64,000 nucleotides of DNA, taken from contig NZ_RYFG02000010.1 of the NCBI RefSeq assembly GCF_003994235.2, positions 62,264 to 126,263 of the forward strand, in the 5' to 3' direction. Both the position numbers and the translations under genes were made by a program. The notes under the pieces are model-generated. The model was given only the letters and a program-made list of their open reading frames with translations, did no database searches and had not been told where the DNA came from. Source of the DNA: Candidatus Methylobacter oryzae. Its GTDB lineage: Bacteria > Pseudomonadota > Gammaproteobacteria > Methylococcales > Methylomonadaceae. Shown piece after piece: positions 34,720-44,960 of the stretch (its first letter is position 1; each line of letters begins with the position of its first letter).

Positions 34720-36075
34720 ATGAGAATCATCGTCATAGGCGGGGTCGCGGCAGGTACCAAAGCAGCGGCAAAAGCGCATCGGGTCGATCCGAATAATGAA
34801 ATCATCCTGTACCAGGATGAATCCGAAGTGTCCTACTCCGCTTGCGGAATGCCTTATGTGATCAGCGGGGTCATTGCCGACGAACGGAAAGTCATCATCA
34901 GGCAGCCTGAAGATTTTGCGAAGGACGGTATCCGGGTTTTTATACGGCACCGCGTGCTTGGCATCGATACCGGCAAACAACAACTCAGCGTAAGGAACCT
35001 GCAAGACAATACGAATTTTACCGTTAGCTATGATCGATTGATTATCGCGACCGGCGCTCGTCCGATAGTGCCGAATCTTGAAGGCATAACGCTGGAAGGC
35101 GTGCTGACTTTGCGCAATATCTCCGACCTGGCGCAATTCAAAGCGCTGTTACCTGCATTGCTGCCGCAAAAGGCGGTTATCATCGGGGCCGGCTATATTG
35201 GCCTGGAACTAGCCGAAACTTTTCATGCACTAAATATAAAAACCACCATTATCGAAAAGGCGCCCCGTATTCTGCCGAAATTCGACCCGGAAATGGCTCA
35301 GCGCGTACATGACCATTTGCTGGAAAACCAGGTTGAAATAATACTCGGCGACGGTCTAGCCAAACTTAACGGCAGCAATGGCAGGATAACTTCCGTGGAG
35401 ACTGAACTCGGAAAAACCGTGCCTGCCGATCTCGTCGTGATCGCGATTGGCGTGAAACCCAATACGGAACTGGCGAAACAGGCCGGCATTGAACTCGGAG
35501 TCACCGGAGCCGTTAAAGTTGATTCAAGCATGGCAACCAACGTAGCGGGCGTTTATGCGGCCGGCGATTGTTGCGAAACCATCAACCGGATAACAGGCGC
35601 GGCAACATGGATGCCTTTGGGCGATATCGCCAATCTACAAGGCCGCGTCGCCGGGGAAAACGTTGCCGGAGGAGACGCCCGTTTCCCCGGCATTTTCGGC
35701 ACGGCCATCTTCAAGACCTTTAAATTGACCGTCGCAATGACCGGCTTATCCGAGCAATCCGCGCTGGAATCAGACTTCGATCCGATTTCGATTGTGACCG
35801 AAGGCAGCGACCGGGCGCGCTACTACCCCGGCAGACAAGGCTTTTCGTTAAAACTGATCGCCGACCGGAAAGACGGCAGGCTATTGGGCGCCCAGGCGGT
35901 TGGTTTTGAGGGTGTCGATAAAATGATCGACATCGCCGCCACCGCATTACTGGGTAAGCTGACGTGTTCCGATCTTGAGAATGCAGACCTTGCTTACTCG
36001 CCGCCTTTCAGTCCGGTACTATCGCCGATCATCGTAGCGGCAGGCGTTTTAAACGGTAAATTGGCGGCTCGGTAA
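34720..36075 (+). CDS. CoA-disulfide reductase-like flavoprotein
   Basis: 451 residues. FAD motif GGVAAGTKAAAKAHR, single redox cysteine Cys42 in SYSACGMPY, NAD(P)H motif IIGAGYIGLELAE and the C-terminal dimer domain (YYPGRQGFSLKLIADRKDG). This one-cysteine group includes CoA-disulfide reductase and NADH oxidase. In this setting it may reduce CoA- or CoM-containing disulfides, or act on CoM thioester or thioether products; actinobacterial ethene clusters also carry a disulfide reductase gene. It is the last gene of the cluster, 178 bases after xcbE1 and separated by a repeat, so it may have its own promoter. Confidence 0.82.
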   Translation: MRIIVIGGVAAGTKAAAKAHRVDPNNEIILYQDESEVSYSACGMPYVISGVIADERKVIIRQPEDFAKDGIRVFIRHRVLGIDTGKQQLSVRNLQDNTNFTVSYDRLIIATGARPIVPNLEGITLEGVLTLRNISDLAQFKALLPALLPQKAVIIGAGYIGLELAETFHALNIKTTIIEKAPRILPKFDPEMAQRVHDHLLENQVEIILGDGLAKLNGSNGRITSVETELGKTVPADLVVIAIGVKPNTELAKQAGIELGVTGAVKVDSSMATNVAGVYAAGDCCETINRITGAATWMPLGDIANLQGRVAGENVAGGDARFPGIFGTAIFKTFKLTVAMTGLSEQSALESDFDPISIVTEGSDRARYYPGRQGFSLKLIADRKDGRLLGAQAVGFEGVDKMIDIAATALLGKLTCSDLENADLAYSPPFSPVLSPIIVAAGVLNGKLAAR

Positions 36076-36234
36076 ATAGGCTTGGGAAATCCCTCGACGG
36101 ACGTAAGCAGAAACTCCGATCACTACACTCTGAATTGGCTTGATATTACCGCGATGGGTTGTTTATCGTCGACAACGAGAAAACGTGTGTGCTTGGTGAT
36201 TAACGTCATTCTTCCGGCAGAAGCAGCATTTAAC

Positions 36235-37401
36235 TTAGAGCTTGATTTGTTCGGCGATAGCCTGTTCCAGATATTGGGCTTTCTTATCTATGTCCGCGTC
36301 CGAGTCGGCAAAGCGCGCCGCAATTGCCTTGAATTCTTCCTGTAAATCTAAAAAGGCATCCACCATGTCCGGATCGAAATGCTTGCCCTTGCCTTCAATG
36401 ATGATGTGTACCGCTTGTTCGTGCGGCATGCCGTTCTTATAGACGCGGCGGCTGATCAGGGCATCGTACACATCCGCCACCGCCATCAGCCGCGCCGAAA
36501 TCGGGATGTCGTCCCCGCAAAGTCCCAGCGGATAACCGCTGCCGTCCCATTTTTCCTGATGGCTGTAGGCAATTTCCTTGGCCATTTTCAAAAACCCGAC
36601 TTCGATGCCGAGCGCGTCCTCGGCCTGCTGGATCGCATCCCTGCCTAAGGTAGTATGCGTTTTCATGATGTCCATTTCATGCGCTTCAAAACGTCCCGGC
36701 TTCAGCAAGATGCGGTCCGGAATGCCCACTTTGCCGATGTCGTGCAAGGGCGCCGATTTAAACAGCATATTAATATTGTGCTCAGTCAGGAAATGCGCAA
36801 AACGCGGATGATTTTTCAGCTTATTCGCTAACGCCCTGACGTAATATTGAGTACGGCGAATATGGTTACCGGTATCGGAATCGCGCGTTTCCGCCAACGA
36901 GGCCATCGCCAATATCGTCACATCCTGAATGGCTGTGATCTCTTTGGTGCGCTCGGAAACTTCATTTTCAAGAAATGCGGAATGATCTTTCAAAAAATCA
37001 TGCATTTTTTTCATGCCGAGATGGGTTTTGACCCGCGCCATGACAATCGGAGGGCTAATAGGCTTGGTAATGTAATCGACCGCGCCCAGTTCAAAACCTT
37101 TGGTTTCATCGTTAACCTCGGATTTTGCCGTCAAAAAAATTACCGGAATGTCTCGCGTTTTTGCCTCAGTCCGTAGCCGCCGGCATACTTCGTACCCGTC
37201 CATCTCCGGCATCATAATATCCAGTAAAATCAGGTCGGGGGGCGTGTCGGACCGCGCAATCTTGAGCGCCCTTTCGCCACTGTTGGCAAGCCTGACAATG
37301 TAGTCGTCCTCAAGCAATCCGCTCATTAAGGCCAGGTTGTCCGGGGTATCGTCCACTACCAACACAGTTGCTTTTTCCAGAGAGCCGGGTGCGTCTATCA
37401 T
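36235..37401 (-). CDS. HD-GYP response regulator (c-di-GMP phosphodiesterase, RpfG type)
   Basis: 388 residues. Receiver domain at about 12-130 (VLVVDDTPDNLAL, phospho-Asp in LILLDIMMPEMDGYE, GAVDYITKP). A linking helix leads into an HD-GYP domain with LHDIGKVGIPDRILLKPGRF and HQEKWDGSGYPLG, both catalytic motifs intact. Likely hydrolyses c-di-GMP when phosphorylated. It follows the giant hybrid kinase by 9 bases in the same direction and is its probable phosphorylation partner. Confidence 0.92.
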   Translation of the reverse strand: MIDAPGSLEKATVLVVDDTPDNLALMSGLLEDDYIVRLANSGERALKIARSDTPPDLILLDIMMPEMDGYEVCRRLRTEAKTRDIPVIFLTAKSEVNDETKGFELGAVDYITKPISPPIVMARVKTHLGMKKMHDFLKDHSAFLENEVSERTKEITAIQDVTILAMASLAETRDSDTGNHIRRTQYYVRALANKLKNHPRFAHFLTEHNINMLFKSAPLHDIGKVGIPDRILLKPGRFEAHEMDIMKTHTTLGRDAIQQAEDALGIEVGFLKMAKEIAYSHQEKWDGSGYPLGLCGDDIPISARLMAVADVYDALISRRVYKNGMPHEQAVHIIIEGKGKHFDPDMVDAFLDLQEEFKAIAARFADSDADIDKKAQYLEQAIAEQIKL

Positions 37402-37410
37402 GGTTTTTCC

Positions 37411-40400
37411 TTACTTGATTTGGATGTTGTCGATATGTTGCAGGGCCAGCTCAAAATCGAATTGCTTGATGGCCTGGTCCGCCTTGGCGAACGCTTCCGC
37501 TCCCAGCACAACGTGCAACAGGTCGAAGTTTTCTTCAAAAACCTCTTTGGATTTGCTGTCGTCGAAAGCCAGCAATTTTTTAAGCCGGGTTAATACGTCA
37601 GCCGCCTTGGACATGTCTACGTTTTCTGCTGGATTCTGGGCCTTCTCCGTTGGCAAATTCGCTTTCAGCGCTTTAATCATGTCCGATTGCTGTCGGCTAA
37701 ACAGGGCCAGTTTGGCGCGCAGGTCGCCGCTCCCGGCACCTCCCGCGATCATTGCTTCCAGTTCCCCGGCAATTTCTTGTAATCCGGTAGCGCCGATGTT
37801 GCCGCTGACCCCTTTCGCCGAATGAGCAATGCGTTCCGCCGAGGCACGGTCGCCGGCATCGAGCGCCGCCCGAAGTTCGGAAGGCGTGTTTTCTTGATTG
37901 ACCGCGTAGTTGCGGAGCATCTTCAGGTAAGACGATTTTTTACCCAGGACACGGCGCATGCCGAGTTCGACGTCCAACCCGTCGATAACAGGTAAATCGC
38001 CATCCTGCTTTTCAGCAGTTGCTTTTTTAGCGATATCCGTTTTTTCCGATATTACCGCAGCATGCTTGGGTTTTATCCATTTGAGCAAGGCGAGGAACAA
38101 TTCATCGGGATCAATCGGCTTGGCAATATGGTCGACCATGCCGGCTTTTGCGCATTTTTCTTTATCTTGCTGCATCGCATTGGCGGTCATTGCGACAATG
38201 GGCAGCTCCCGGTATCTCGGATTCTTACGAATCTCGATAGTGGCGGTTATGCCGTCCATGATCGGCATCTGCATATCCATCAACACAATATCGTAAGCCC
38301 GTTGGGCCAACATTGCCACCGCCTCCCGGCCATCATTGGCAATATCCACGTCGAATCCGGCATCGGTCAGCAGTTCCATGGCGACTTCCTGATTGAGTTC
38401 ATTATCTTCCGCAACCAGAATAACGGCGCCTTTGACCACGGCCAAATCTTCCATGATGTTTGAAACGTGGCGGTCGCCACTGATGCGTTCTTCATCCACC
38501 TGCCCGCCAAGCAGCCGGATGGCGGTATCGAACAACACCGAAGCATTGACCGGTTTAATCAGAAAGTCTTCCAGCCCGGTGTTTTCCGCCTCTTTAATCA
38601 CCTCTTCCCGTCCGTGGGCCGTCACCATGACCAGATGCGGAAGCGCTGACAATGGCAGCGAACGAATTTCCCTGGCAACCTGAATACCGTCCATATCGGG
38701 CATTTGCCAGTCGAGGAAGACGATTTCGTAGGGTTGACCGGACTTGGCTGCTTCCTGCACTGCGGCTATGGCTTCCTTGCCGCCTGTGGCTTGAGCGACC
38801 TTGAATGACATGCCGGACAGCATGTCGTCCATCACGTTGCGCGCCATCTCGTGATCGTCGACCACCAGTACGCGCCGGCCGCGTAAATCCGGTGTCGGCA
38901 TCAGCTTTCTGCCTTGGCTGCTGGCTTTGCCAAGCCGCGCCGTGAACCAGAAAGTGCTGCCTTTGCCGGGTTCGCTGTCAACGCCGACCTCGCCGTGCAT
39001 CAGCGCGGCAAGCTGTTTGGCAATCGCCAGTCCCAGGCCGGTACCGCCGAATTTGCGGCTGGTCGACGTATCGGCCTGCTGGAACGACTGGAACAACTTG
39101 TCTATTTGCTCTTTGCTAAGCCCGATGCCGGTGTCGCGCACGCCAAAATGCAAGAATACATCGTGGTCGGTTTCTTCAAGCACCTTGGCGGTAATGACGA
39201 TTTCGCCCTGTTCCGTGAACTTGACGGCGTTGTTGGCGTAATTGATCAGGATCTGTCCCAGCCGTAACGAATCGCCGTTGAGATGGATCGGCACATTTTG
39301 GGCAATGTCGAACACCAGTTCCAGCGCTTTCGCGCTGGTTTTTTCCGAAATCAGGTTGGCAACGTTGTCCAGCACCTTGTACAGCTCAAAATCGCTTTGT
39401 TCGACAATGAGTTTACCGGCCTCGATCTTCGAAAAGTCCAGAATGTCGTTGATAAGACCGAGCAAATGCTGGCCGGAACTCTGTACTTTCTTGATGTAAT
39501 CCCGCTGCCGGGGCGTGAGATCGGTTTTCAGCGCCAAGTGCGACATGCCGATGATCGCGTTCATCGGCGTCCGGATTTCGTGGCTCATATTGGCGAGGAA
39601 GTCGGACTTCATCTTGGTCGCATCTTCCGCTATTTCCTTGGCAAGACGCAATTCGGTCACGTCGAAAAACCAGCCCAGAATGCACTGCTCGCCACCGTAA
39701 ACAACGTGGAAATAAGAGGCCAGTACCCAGATAGCCTCGCCGTCCAGCCTCTTTAGCCCAACCGATTGGTTGACGATGTTCTCGCCAGCCGTGAGACGTT
39801 CATTGATCGCGTGCAGTTCTTCGGTATTTTGGTAAAACACCGAGGGTTCCATGCCGAGCGTTTGCTCCAGGGGCGCATGGAGCATATCGGCATAGGACCG
39901 GTTGGCGAATACGATCTTGCGGCTGGCGCTGCTTGCCACCCTTACTGCCACCGGACTCGATTCGAGCATGAAGCGCACCTGGCGTTCGCTCTCGGCCATC
40001 GCCAATTCCGCCATTTTTTGCTCGGTGATGTCCATCGTCACGCCATACATGTCGGTCGGTTTGCCATCGGCATCCCTGACAACATGGCCGCTGTCGCGCA
40101 TCCAGACGACTCGGCCATCGCTTGGGCGCTTGTAGGCGTAGATCGCGTCGTACCTGGGTACGGTGCCTGCAATAGAAGCCTGGAAATTTTCATAGGTAGT
40201 CCGGGCAGCCGCTTCGTCGCCCGCTTTGACGTTATCGAACCATTCCTCCATCAAGCGGTAGCGCCATTCGGGCGGACGCGGCGGGTCGCCGAACAGGGTG
40301 GCCGCACGCTTCGACGAGTTGTACCATCCGGAACCGTCAAGCGGGATATGCCAGTAACCCGCTTTCGCCAAATCGAGCGCGTAGTCGGAAAGCATGTTGG

Positions 40401-42948
40401 AATGGTTGACGGCATCTTCCATCTGCTTGCGTTCGGTAATATCGAGCAGCCACCCCATCACGCCTTCTTTGCCGTCATGTATCAGCGGCATGAAGGTCGT
40501 CAGGTAATCGCGAATTTCACCGCCTTTGCTGTACAATTTCATTTCACGGTTAAGCAGATAACCATCGCGCTTGACTGTCGCGATCATTTCCTTGCGATCT
40601 TCAGGGGTAAGATAAATTCTTTCTACTTCATCGCCGATATCCAGGCCGAACATTTCCTTGAACGCAGGGTTGGCATAGCCGAAATGCCCTTCAGTGGTGA
40701 ACGCCGTACCGACCGGACTATGGTCGAGAATGTTCTGCAGCGCGGCGCGCTGCTCTGCCAGGGCTCCCGCAGAGGCAAGGCGTTCGGTAATGTCGTTGAT
40801 CACTACCACGGTGCCGACGACGGCGTCATCCTTATATACGGGCCTGGTCGAGTACTCGACCGGCAAAGCGCTGCCGTCTTTGCGCCACAGCACCTCGTTA
40901 TCGACGGTGCGCGGCTGGCTGTCGAGGGCGGTAAGGCACATCGCGCATTGCTCGAGCGGAAATTCGCGGCCGTCAGGATAGTGATGGTGCACCAGTTCGT
41001 GCATGGATTGCCCCAGCAGTTCCTGCTCGCTGTAACCGAGCAGAGCGGCCACGGCCGGATTGATGAAGGTCAGCTTTCCTTCGATATCCATGCCGGCGAT
41101 GCCGCTGTTGACCGCCCCCAGGATCAGCCGGCTATGTTCTTCCAACGCGGCGAGTTTTTCTTCCGCTTTCCTGCGTTGCGTGATGTCGCTCACTGAAACG
41201 CAGACACAGGCATCTCTGGTGCCCAAAGCCGGCAATTTGCTTAAGCCGACTTCTACCGGGAATTCGCTGCCGTCCTTGCGCACTCCCAATAATTTAAGTC
41301 CGGCTCCCATGGGCCGTGCGCCTTGCTCCGACATGAATTTCGCCCGCAGGGCCGGGTGCCGTTCGCGAACATTGGACGGGACGAGTTGGTCGACGCTATG
41401 TCCAATCAGTTCAGTGCGCTCGTAGCCGAAAATTTCCTCCAGGCGCGGATTGCACAAGACAATCGCACCTTGCCCGTCCACCACCATCATACCGTCGGGC
41501 GCGGATTCGATAATGCCTCGGAACCAAGCCTCGGTTTCCATCAGTTCGGCTTGCTGCGCTTCCATTTCGACGCTCTGCTCTTCAAGCTGGGCAGCCTGGA
41601 TTTCCATGCGCGTGGATTGTTCCTGCGTTTCCTTAAGCAGGCGCTGGGTGTTGATGTTGCGCTCGAGAAGCTGGATAGTTATTGCTACGCTGGGCATCAG
41701 CGCATCGAGCAACAGCAACTCCCTGGCACCGAACGGTTGCAAAGCTGCCAGCTCGAGTACGCCGACCACTTCGGTCATGTTCATGATCGGTAATACCGTT
41801 ATGACGCTTGGCACGGCTTCTCCAAGCCCGGAACCGATTTTGATGTAGTCCGGAGGAGGATTGGTGAGGGTGATCGGACTCTTCTCCATTGCGCATTGGC
41901 CGACTAAACCCTCGCCGAACGCAAAACTCTGGCTGAGATTTTTGCGTTCGCGGTAGCCATAGCCGCCCAATAAACGGAGTTTATCTTCCGAAAGGATGTA
42001 AAAAACACCGTGTTCGGCATGCAGCAATGGACAGATGGCGGACATGAATTGCTGCGAAAGTTCGACAAAAGTGGCAGCCTGTTGCATTTTGGCGGATATC
42101 TGCGCCTCATGAGTCTTAACCCAGCGTTGCGATTCCATGCTGTTGCATACGGTTTGCAACACTTTGAGAGCTCTCGCCATCGCGCCGATTTCGTTGCCGT
42201 AGTCGGAATAAGGGATAGCTTCATCCAACTTGCCTGCGGCCAGTCCTTCGATAGAATCGAGCAGCCGCAAGGTAGGGCGCTGAATCGATGTACCCAGCAC
42301 TAGCCCGGCACTTGCCCCAATCACTAAGCCCAGCAACATCAGAATCAGTGAAAACCGGCTGTTTTGCCCGCCCAATTCGAACAGCATATCGGCCGTTTGT
42401 TTTGCCCCTGCCTCCTTGATTTTTGTAATAGCGGTCAGCGTATCGTCAGCCGTATTGATGGTTTTTACATACTCGTCGCTGCTAATGAAGGCCGCGGCCT
42501 CGCTAGACCGGTAGCCCTCCTTGTTCATCAGCAACACTGCTTGATCGATATTGCGTTTATGCTGTTCGTAATAGCTATCGAACTGGATCAGAAGTTTTTG
42601 ACTGTCTTCCCGGAAAATGCGCTTACGGGCTTCGTCGAGTTCGATTTTCAAAGTCATCATGGCTTTATCCATCCTGACTTTAGCTTTTTCCCGATCCGCC
42701 GCATTTTGCGCGAGCATCATTTGCCGCAGGTTGCGCCCTATGTATATCAGATTGATATTGGCTTCTTTGAGATGCGAAACGCCCAGTAAATCCATCTCGT
42801 AAATGTCCGAGGCTTTCTCAGTCATTACGCGCGTACTGTTGATGGCGTTAATCCCTATCAACAACGTGATAAACAGACAAATGCAAAAGCCGAGCATTAA
42901 CTTGGAAACCAGTTGCCTTTTTTCCAGCATGACCTTAATACGTTTCAT
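37411..42948 (-). CDS. Giant hybrid sensor histidine kinase (4HB-HAMP-GAF-multi-PAS-HK-REC-REC-HPt)
   Basis: 1845 residues. Order: membrane helix near 16-36, periplasmic four-helix sensor, second helix near 200-220, HAMP, GAF (about 290-435), coiled coil rich in Glu/Gln, about five PAS domains (from about 475 to 1130), HisKA with FLANMSHEIRTPMNAIIG, HATPase (GGTGLGLAIAKQLAALM), two receivers (VFLDWQMPDMDG and IVLMDMQMPIMDG) and a C-terminal HPt with RIAHSAKGVSGNIGA. A full internal phosphorelay of BarA/TorS design with an unusually large sensory part. Operon order: CheB-CheR fusion, this kinase, HD-GYP regulator. Several long open frames on the + strand across it (for example 39766-41196) are shadows. 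Confidence 0.93.
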   Translation of the reverse strand: MKRIKVMLEKRQLVSKLMLGFCICLFITLLIGINAINSTRVMTEKASDIYEMDLLGVSHLKEANINLIYIGRNLRQMMLAQNAADREKAKVRMDKAMMTLKIELDEARKRIFREDSQKLLIQFDSYYEQHKRNIDQAVLLMNKEGYRSSEAAAFISSDEYVKTINTADDTLTAITKIKEAGAKQTADMLFELGGQNSRFSLILMLLGLVIGASAGLVLGTSIQRPTLRLLDSIEGLAAGKLDEAIPYSDYGNEIGAMARALKVLQTVCNSMESQRWVKTHEAQISAKMQQAATFVELSQQFMSAICPLLHAEHGVFYILSEDKLRLLGGYGYRERKNLSQSFAFGEGLVGQCAMEKSPITLTNPPPDYIKIGSGLGEAVPSVITVLPIMNMTEVVGVLELAALQPFGARELLLLDALMPSVAITIQLLERNINTQRLLKETQEQSTRMEIQAAQLEEQSVEMEAQQAELMETEAWFRGIIESAPDGMMVVDGQGAIVLCNPRLEEIFGYERTELIGHSVDQLVPSNVRERHPALRAKFMSEQGARPMGAGLKLLGVRKDGSEFPVEVGLSKLPALGTRDACVCVSVSDITQRRKAEEKLAALEEHSRLILGAVNSGIAGMDIEGKLTFINPAVAALLGYSEQELLGQSMHELVHHHYPDGREFPLEQCAMCLTALDSQPRTVDNEVLWRKDGSALPVEYSTRPVYKDDAVVGTVVVINDITERLASAGALAEQRAALQNILDHSPVGTAFTTEGHFGYANPAFKEMFGLDIGDEVERIYLTPEDRKEMIATVKRDGYLLNREMKLYSKGGEIRDYLTTFMPLIHDGKEGVMGWLLDITERKQMEDAVNHSNMLSDYALDLAKAGYWHIPLDGSGWYNSSKRAATLFGDPPRPPEWRYRLMEEWFDNVKAGDEAAARTTYENFQASIAGTVPRYDAIYAYKRPSDGRVVWMRDSGHVVRDADGKPTDMYGVTMDITEQKMAELAMAESERQVRFMLESSPVAVRVASSASRKIVFANRSYADMLHAPLEQTLGMEPSVFYQNTEELHAINERLTAGENIVNQSVGLKRLDGEAIWVLASYFHVVYGGEQCILGWFFDVTELRLAKEIAEDATKMKSDFLANMSHEIRTPMNAIIGMSHLALKTDLTPRQRDYIKKVQSSGQHLLGLINDILDFSKIEAGKLIVEQSDFELYKVLDNVANLISEKTSAKALELVFDIAQNVPIHLNGDSLRLGQILINYANNAVKFTEQGEIVITAKVLEETDHDVFLHFGVRDTGIGLSKEQIDKLFQSFQQADTSTSRKFGGTGLGLAIAKQLAALMHGEVGVDSEPGKGSTFWFTARLGKASSQGRKLMPTPDLRGRRVLVVDDHEMARNVMDDMLSGMSFKVAQATGGKEAIAAVQEAAKSGQPYEIVFLDWQMPDMDGIQVAREIRSLPLSALPHLVMVTAHGREEVIKEAENTGLEDFLIKPVNASVLFDTAIRLLGGQVDEERISGDRHVSNIMEDLAVVKGAVILVAEDNELNQEVAMELLTDAGFDVDIANDGREAVAMLAQRAYDIVLMDMQMPIMDGITATIEIRKNPRYRELPIVAMTANAMQQDKEKCAKAGMVDHIAKPIDPDELFLALLKWIKPKHAAVISEKTDIAKKATAEKQDGDLPVIDGLDVELGMRRVLGKKSSYLKMLRNYAVNQENTPSELRAALDAGDRASAERIAHSAKGVSGNIGATGLQEIAGELEAMIAGGAGSGDLRAKLALFSRQQSDMIKALKANLPTEKAQNPAENVDMSKAADVLTRLKKLLAFDDSKSKEVFEENFDLLHVVLGAEAFAKADQAIKQFDFELALQHIDNIQIK

Positions 42949-43308
42949 AATGAAAGCCAGTATAGTGTTGTTAATTTTACCGGGACGCTAATTACGCCAA
43001 GGCTGTCTCAGAAAATACCGTGCTTCGGCGGAGCTATCCGGAATCTTTACGGGTACATTTGCAGTAGCAAAGTTATTCGCCCACTGGAAATAAATGTACT
43101 ATTTGAAAAATCTGTTTCTAACCCTATTCTTACAACGTTTCCAAATTCAGTTATACTGAACGTGACTACCAGAAAGCGGCGCCCGTGCAAGCTCTGCTTG
43201 CCAACGCAGGCGAGGTCTACAAGCTAGCGGCAACGACGACATGCTTAGCAACTAATTTAAGTTGAAACGCTGTAATTCAAAAAAGTCCCTACGCATAATA
43301 ACTTATTT
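42949..43308. other. Intergenic region between kinase and CheB-CheR genes
   Basis: 360 bases with no credible gene. Contains repeat family D copy 2 (43133-43215) and presumably the promoter of the kinase operon if it is not read from the gene upstream. No strong -10/-35 pair stood out. Confidence 0.5.
43133..43215 (+). repeat. Repeat family D, copy 2
   Basis: ACGTTTCCAAATTCAGTTAT, then CGTGACTACC, then GTGCAAGCTCTGCTTGCCAA and CGCAGGCGA, with a short insertion relative to the copy at 20294. Confidence 0.55.
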
Positions 43309-44739
43309 CTACTTGCGCCGGTATAGCCGGTGGTAATGATCCAGGGGTACAAACAGTGTGTTGCCTAACACCCCGATATTTTCCGATTGCCCGATGAAAA
43401 GCAGCCCTTGGGGTAATAAAGCCCGATGGAATTTTTTGAACAGCTGATCCTGTAAATTGCTTTTCATGTAGATGAGCAGGTTTCGGCAACTGACGATATC
43501 CAGGTTTTCCGGTGCATTTACGCTGACCACATCCTCCCTGATGAATTCGCAGGCCTCGCGTATCGGCTTGGTTACTTGATAATGCTGTCCCTTGGCCTCG
43601 AAATAACGCGCCAATATTTGAGGCTCGGTTTCCTTGAACGCGGTCTGTCGATAGATTCCGCTATGGGCAATCGCCAGCGCCTCCGGGTTCAGGTCGCTGC
43701 CGATGATCCGTATTTTGAATCTGTTGAAGCTCTCGCCGAGGATTTCGTTAAGCAGAATGGCGAAGGTGTAACATTCTTCTCCGGAGGCACAGCCGGGAAT
43801 CCAGATTCTGATAGTTTCTTCAGGCGTTTTTTGCCCGACTGTTTCGGCCAGATGCTTTTTGAGCACCGCAAACGCTTGACTGTCGCGGAAGAACGATGAT
43901 AACGACACTAGGAAAAGATGTCGCAAAGTTTTCAGCTCATCGGGATACTGCATGATATAGGCCTGATACTGTTCGAAACTGGTTATTTTCAACGCGGTCA
44001 TGCGGCGGTCTATTCTGCGCAGCAAAGTTTCTTCTTTATAGCTGGAAAAATCAATGCCGGTCGCCTCGAACACGTTTTGCAGCAGTGCGGGTAGATGCCG
44101 GTTGGCCACGAGCCTCGAACCGGAAGGTGCAAAGCGCGGCAGTGCCGCCGGCCCGGTTGAAAACATCGTAACCAGATAGTGTGCTATTGCCTCGGGCTCC
44201 AACACCTCGTCTACCGCAGTGGACTGCATCGCGGCCAACGGCATGCCTGAGTAGGGGGCCGATTGCGGGTCCTGCACTAGGATCAGGCCGCCGTTTGCCT
44301 TGATGGCCTTGCAACCGGCGACGCCATCCGAACCTGCTCCGGAAAGGACAATCCCAATCGCCTTGTCGCCCATGTTTTTTGCAAGCGAAACAAACAATAC
44401 ATTCACCGAAGGACTCGAAATATGCTCAGGAGCGGGGGGAAACAGTTGGATAAATCCCTCCTGAACCATGCCGTTAAAACCGGAAGGAATAAGATATATC
44501 CTATCCGGCTCAAGCCGTTCACCGGCTCTTGCTTTAATGACCTTTAACCTGGACTTATGGTTGAGCAGGCGCAACACCAATTCGTCATGGCCGTCTTTCG
44601 CCATGTGTTGAGCAATGACATAGGCAACGCGGCCGTTTTCGGACAGGCTGGACAGCAGTTGCGTCAAGGATTCCAGGCCTCCGGCAGACGCGCCGATGGC
44701 GACGACGTGAAAGGCTTTTGTTGATGACTTAGTAATCAT
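43309..44739 (-). CDS. CheB-CheR fusion (methylesterase plus methyltransferase)
   Basis: 476 residues. Residues 1-190 are a CheB methylesterase domain without a receiver: GASAGGLES (Ser), AQHMAKDGHDEL (His), SGAGSDGVAGC (Asp). Residues about 205-475 are a CheR methyltransferase: FSSYKEETLLRRIDRRM, SAM site IWIPGCASGEECYTFA and CRNLLIYM. Such fusions usually continue into PAS and kinase domains; here the kinase is the separate next gene, suggesting a split version of that system. The receptor modified by it is unknown, since no chemoreceptor lies in this block. Confidence 0.9.
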   Translation of the reverse strand: MITKSSTKAFHVVAIGASAGGLESLTQLLSSLSENGRVAYVIAQHMAKDGHDELVLRLLNHKSRLKVIKARAGERLEPDRIYLIPSGFNGMVQEGFIQLFPPAPEHISSPSVNVLFVSLAKNMGDKAIGIVLSGAGSDGVAGCKAIKANGGLILVQDPQSAPYSGMPLAAMQSTAVDEVLEPEAIAHYLVTMFSTGPAALPRFAPSGSRLVANRHLPALLQNVFEATGIDFSSYKEETLLRRIDRRMTALKITSFEQYQAYIMQYPDELKTLRHLFLVSLSSFFRDSQAFAVLKKHLAETVGQKTPEETIRIWIPGCASGEECYTFAILLNEILGESFNRFKIRIIGSDLNPEALAIAHSGIYRQTAFKETEPQILARYFEAKGQHYQVTKPIREACEFIREDVVSVNAPENLDIVSCRNLLIYMKSNLQDQLFKKFHRALLPQGLLFIGQSENIGVLGNTLFVPLDHYHRLYRRK

Positions 44740-44902
44740 TGAAGTCGAAAATAATTAATGCAGCCCCCGGCTCGCCGCTTACGCTAAAGCGATTTTTCTT
44801 TAGCCAGAAACTTAGCCTGAGTTATTTTATAACGCAGGCATTCAGCGAAAGTGGAATTGATCTAAGCCCGTTCAACGGCATATGCCGCCCTCTAACCGCT
44901 GC

Positions 44903-44960
44903 TTATACCCAAAGGGCATAAGTTTCGTTTGCGCAGGCAAGCTGCTCAACTCAACTTTAA
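44903..44960 (-). repeat. Repeat family B, copy 4, overlapping the end of the lipase-like gene
   Basis: TTATACCCAAAGGGCATAAG through GCTGCTCAACTCAACTTTAA. The last codons (Lys-Leu-Ser) and TGA stop of the minus-strand gene at 44946 are read from this repeat. Confidence 0.85.

Noticed and set aside
36082-36345. 87-codon + strand frame after the CoA-disulfide-reductase-like gene
   Set aside because: Its second half is antisense to the HD-GYP regulator and the first half has no features.
39766-41196. 476-codon open frame on the + strand across the giant kinase
   Set aside because: Antisense to well-supported PAS domains; composition is His/Arg-rich and shows no domain. A shadow caused by GC-rich codon use.
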